Part shown: positions 6,248 to 8,312 of the stretch, piece by piece
How the letters are laid out: each line of letters begins with the position of its first letter
Numbering within the stretch: position 1 is the first letter of the stretch
Source of the DNA: CF-161 sp035259145
Lineage (GTDB): Bacteria > Chloroflexota > Dormibacteria > Dormibacterales > Dormibacteraceae
Direction: 5' to 3'
DNA length: 8,312 nt
Assembly: GCA_035259145.1 (NCBI GenBank)
Contig: DATFWQ010000276.1
Coordinates: 1 to 8,312 of the forward strand
Program-made: the position numbers and the translations under genes
Notes under the pieces: model-generated
The model's database searches: none
What the model was told of the DNA's origin: nothing
The model's input: the letters and a program-made list of their open reading frames with translations, nothing else

Positions 6248-7231
6248 ATGGCAGCGATCGTGGTTGGCATCGCCGCGTCGCACAGCCCGCAGCTGAGCAC
6301 GCCGTCCGAACTGTGGCGCCTGCACGCGGAACGTGACCGGCAGAACAAGCAGCTGTACTTTCGCGGCGCCGTCTACGACTACGAGCAGCTGATCGAGGCC
6401 CGTCGCCACGAGCACCTGCAGGACGAACTCGACGACGCCGTCTGGCTCGAGAAGCACCAGCGCTGCGACCGGGGTATCGACATCCTGGCGGAGACGCTGG
6501 CCGAGGCCGCCCCCGACGTCGTGATGATCGTCGGCGACGACCAGCGGGAGATGTTCCTTGACGACGGCATGCCGACCCTCGCCATCTACTGGGGGGAGAC
6601 CGTCGAGTGCATCCCCAAGCCGGAAGAAGAGCTGCCCCCATCGCTGCGGCCGGCACGCTGGGCCAACTATGGCGAGCATCGTGACGTGTATCGCTGCGTG
6701 CCCGACCTGGGCAAGCACGTGGTCGAAGAGATGATGGTCGTGGGGTTTGACGTGGCTCAGATGAGGGAGCAGCCGGCGGGGCGCTCGATCGGCCATGCGT
6801 TCACCTTCGTGAAGATCCGGATCATGCGCGGCAACCTGGCACCGATGCTGCCGGTGCTGGTAAACACCTATTTCCCGCCCAACCAGCCCACAGCGGGACG
6901 CTGCTACGCCTTCGGCAAGGCGCTCCGGCGAGCCGTCGATTCGTGGCCCGGGGACGCTCGGGTTGCGGTCGTCGCTTCGGGCGGCCTCAGCCACTTCGTG
7001 ATCGACGAGGAGCTCGACCATCGCGTGCTGGACGCATTACGTTCTCGCGACGCTGAACAAATCAGCGCCATCGGACAGGGCGAGCTGGTCTCGGGAACCT
7101 CCGAGATCCGCAACTGGGTGGTGGTCGCCGGCGCGACGGAGCACCTGGACCTGGAGGTGGTCGACTACGTGCCGACCTACCGCAGTCCGGCCGGGACGGG
7201 CTGCGGCATGGCCTTCGCCCGCTGGGGGTAG
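6248..7231 (+). CDS. LigB-type class III extradiol ring-cleavage dioxygenase
   Basis: This is a 327-residue non-haem Fe(II) dioxygenase of the LigB superfamily, cytoplasmic, that opens catechol-type rings next to the two hydroxyls. The N-terminus IVVGIAASHSPQLSTPSELW places His12 as an iron ligand. The second ligand is probably His54 or His56 in ARRHEHL. SGGLSHFVID carries the catalytic-base His249, and GTSEIRNW supplies the iron-ligand Glu286. The N-terminal text (ELW, RDRQN, YFRG, YDYEQL) resembles the 3-O-methylgallate/gallate dioxygenase-like branch more than LigB proper. No separate LigA-like small subunit gene is visible nearby. The ATG at 6248 has GAGGGAGA 7 nt upstream (6233-6240), and the gene lies 17 nt after the DUF6282 gene, so both are probably one transcript. 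The superfamily is firm; protocatechuate, gallate or a methoxylated analogue as substrate is inferred. Confidence 0.9.
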   Translation: MAAIVVGIAASHSPQLSTPSELWRLHAERDRQNKQLYFRGAVYDYEQLIEARRHEHLQDELDDAVWLEKHQRCDRGIDILAETLAEAAPDVVMIVGDDQREMFLDDGMPTLAIYWGETVECIPKPEEELPPSLRPARWANYGEHRDVYRCVPDLGKHVVEEMMVVGFDVAQMREQPAGRSIGHAFTFVKIRIMRGNLAPMLPVLVNTYFPPNQPTAGRCYAFGKALRRAVDSWPGDARVAVVASGGLSHFVIDEELDHRVLDALRSRDAEQISAIGQGELVSGTSEIRNWVVVAGATEHLDLEVVDYVPTYRSPAGTGCGMAFARWG

Positions 7232-7887
7232 CCCGCTCCCGGTAGTCTGTACAGGCCTTGAGGCTGCACACTCCCCGGCCCGGCTTCACTGGTGGCGCGG
7301 GGCAGCCACCTTCCACACCGACGGACCGGCTGCTGATGGACAGTCCGCGGTGGGAGGAGGCGTGCAGGGCGCCGTTGATTGCCGAGGTCGCTGCCAGGCT
7401 CCGGTCTCCAGAGACCCTGCTCCTGTGGGTGCCCCAGCACAAGGCGCTGGCACTTGCGCTTTATGGCCTGGCAGTGTCGGCTGAGCGGTCAGCGCCTGCT
7501 GAGCATCGCGTTTATCTGCGCACACTGGCGACCCGCCTGCGCAAGGATGCCGCGTTCGCCACAGAGTGGGCAACCCGGCAGGGAGGAGGCGATCCTGCGG
7601 CTCCCGCGCCTGGCACTGGCTGACCCACGTCCGCCACCGGGACCGCTGCGGCCAGGCCAGGAGGCCCTCCACCTGGCGAAGCCAGCCATCGCCGCGGTCA
7701 AGCGCCTCCTGTCTGTGAAGTGGGACTTTGGGCGACCGTTGCAGGATCAAGTTCCCTCGCTCCAGTACGATCATCACCTGCCGGCCCTTGTGCAAGCGTT
7801 CGTCGTGCCCCCGGCAACATCCTTCACCCGCCGGCTGGCTTTTCAGCTCTGGCGCGCCCGGCGTTGGATGAGCGTGCATCTTTAGCG
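7232..7887. other. Weakly coding interval between dioxygenase and DoxX-like genes
   Basis: These 656 bases contain no gene I recognise on either strand. One small plus-strand ORF (7336-7623) is listed separately. The other open frames read as Pro/Arg/Ser-rich text without motifs. A plus-strand frame ending at 7885 has a somewhat protein-like second half (from about 7590) in a different frame from the small ORF, which could mean a decayed, frameshifted gene. No T-run terminator was found after 7231. Confidence 0.5.
7336..7623 (+). CDS. Doubtful small hypothetical protein
   Basis: This is a possible 95-residue protein beginning MDSPRWEEACRAP; a TTG at 7258 in the same frame would extend it to 121 residues. 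The middle (about 15-75) reads like amphipathic helices, with VAARLRSPETLLLWVPQHKA and EHRVYLRTLATRLRKD, and the end is a Gly/Pro/Ala tail. I recognise no family. There is no clear Shine-Dalgarno before either start. Third-codon GC bias looks weaker than in the neighbouring genes. It could be a real orphan, the start of a frameshifted gene that continues in the next frame to 7885, or chance. Confidence 0.3.
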   Translation: MDSPRWEEACRAPLIAEVAARLRSPETLLLWVPQHKALALALYGLAVSAERSAPAEHRVYLRTLATRLRKDAAFATEWATRQGGGDPAAPAPGTG

Positions 7888-8265
7888 ATGTCGGTGCTCA
7901 TCATCTTCCTGGTAATCGGAGCCTCAGCCGTGTTGGTGGTCGAGTTCCTCCTCACCGCTGCCGCCGGCCTGTTCGCCTACAGGCCGGGCATCGAGCGCTT
8001 TGCCCACCTCACCGGCTTCACGCCAAGCCCCTTTGCCTATCGCGCCCTGGGCGTTCTTGCCCTTGTCGGCGTTGCTGGGATCATCGCCGGGGCCTGGCGA
8101 CCAGTGCTGGCCGTGCTCGCCGCCAGCTACTTCGCGGTGCTGGCCGCCTTCACCCTGGTACGCCAGGTGCAGCGCGGTCAAAGAGGGCAGGAGCTCTTCG
8201 CCTACACGCTGTTCCTGGTCTCGGCGTTGATCGTGGTCGTCGTCCGCGCCTCCTCAGCCGCGTAG
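7888..8265 (+). CDS. DoxX-like small integral membrane protein
   Basis: This is a 125-residue protein with four hydrophobic segments (about 2-30, 48-66, 68-88 and 101-120), the layout of DoxX-like proteins. The middle FAYRALGVLALVGVAGIIAGAWRPVLAVLAA matches the family's 'R.LG.LEL.GA.GL..G...P.L...AA' pattern. The function is not established for most members; the family is linked in name to thiosulfate:quinone oxidoreductase and in some bacteria to redox stress. The ATG at 7888 starts immediately at the first helix. No good Shine-Dalgarno precedes it, and an in-frame TTG at 7864 is an alternative. It lies 656 nt from the dioxygenase gene and need not belong to the catabolic block. Confidence 0.72.
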   Translation: MSVLIIFLVIGASAVLVVEFLLTAAAGLFAYRPGIERFAHLTGFTPSPFAYRALGVLALVGVAGIIAGAWRPVLAVLAASYFAVLAAFTLVRQVQRGQRGQELFAYTLFLVSALIVVVVRASSAA

Positions 8266-8312
8266 CAAGGCGGGAACTGTAGTTTTACCGGCAACGGTCC
8301 CCCCACTTTGGG

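Noticed and set aside
7379..7885. 168-codon plus-strand frame
   Set aside because: Its first half is Cys/Arg/Pro/Ser-rich shadow of the 7336-7623 frame, no motif is seen and there is no ribosome binding site. Only its second half is mentioned, as a possible remnant.
8287..8298. ACCG-GCAA-CGGT mini hairpin near the window end
   Set aside because: A 4-bp stem with a GNRA-type loop is too short to support as a terminator or RNA element, and the following sequence is cut by the window edge.

Overview
The window is GC-rich (roughly two thirds by eye) and densely packed with forward-strand genes. It uses GTG and TTG starts freely and carries a solute-binding protein with a lipoprotein signal. This fits a high-GC bacterium with a lipoprotein-anchored binding protein, such as an actinomycete or a Chloroflexota-like soil or sediment lineage. 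The sequence alone does not fix the phylum, and I see no taxonomic marker gene.

Positions 2-4461 hold a complete Liv-type (HAAT family) ABC importer apart from the missing start of the first gene. The order is livG (5' truncated), livF, livH, livM and a solute-binding lipoprotein. The first four genes overlap or abut: 8-bp overlap, 1-bp overlap, 1-nt gap. They are almost certainly one translationally coupled operon. The binding-protein gene follows after 58 nt with a near-perfect Shine-Dalgarno, as expected for the component needed in excess.

Positions 4523-7231 hold three enzyme genes in the same direction: an RraA/HMG-aldolase family protein, a DUF6282 amidohydrolase-like metalloenzyme and a LigB-type class III extradiol dioxygenase. 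A strong GC-rich hairpin separates the binding protein from the aldolase gene and touches that gene's ribosome binding site. Dioxygenase plus RraA-type aldolase are the first and last steps of the protocatechuate-4,5-cleavage/gallate route. My reading, an inference, is that the importer brings in an aromatic acid or related carboxylate that the three enzymes break down. The DUF6282 protein would be the unassigned middle step.

Positions 7232-7887 are weakly coding, with one doubtful small ORF. A DoxX-like four-helix membrane protein follows at 7888-8265, and the last 47 nt hold nothing I can support. I see no mobile element, CRISPR array, tRNA or rRNA, and no convincing gene on the minus strand.
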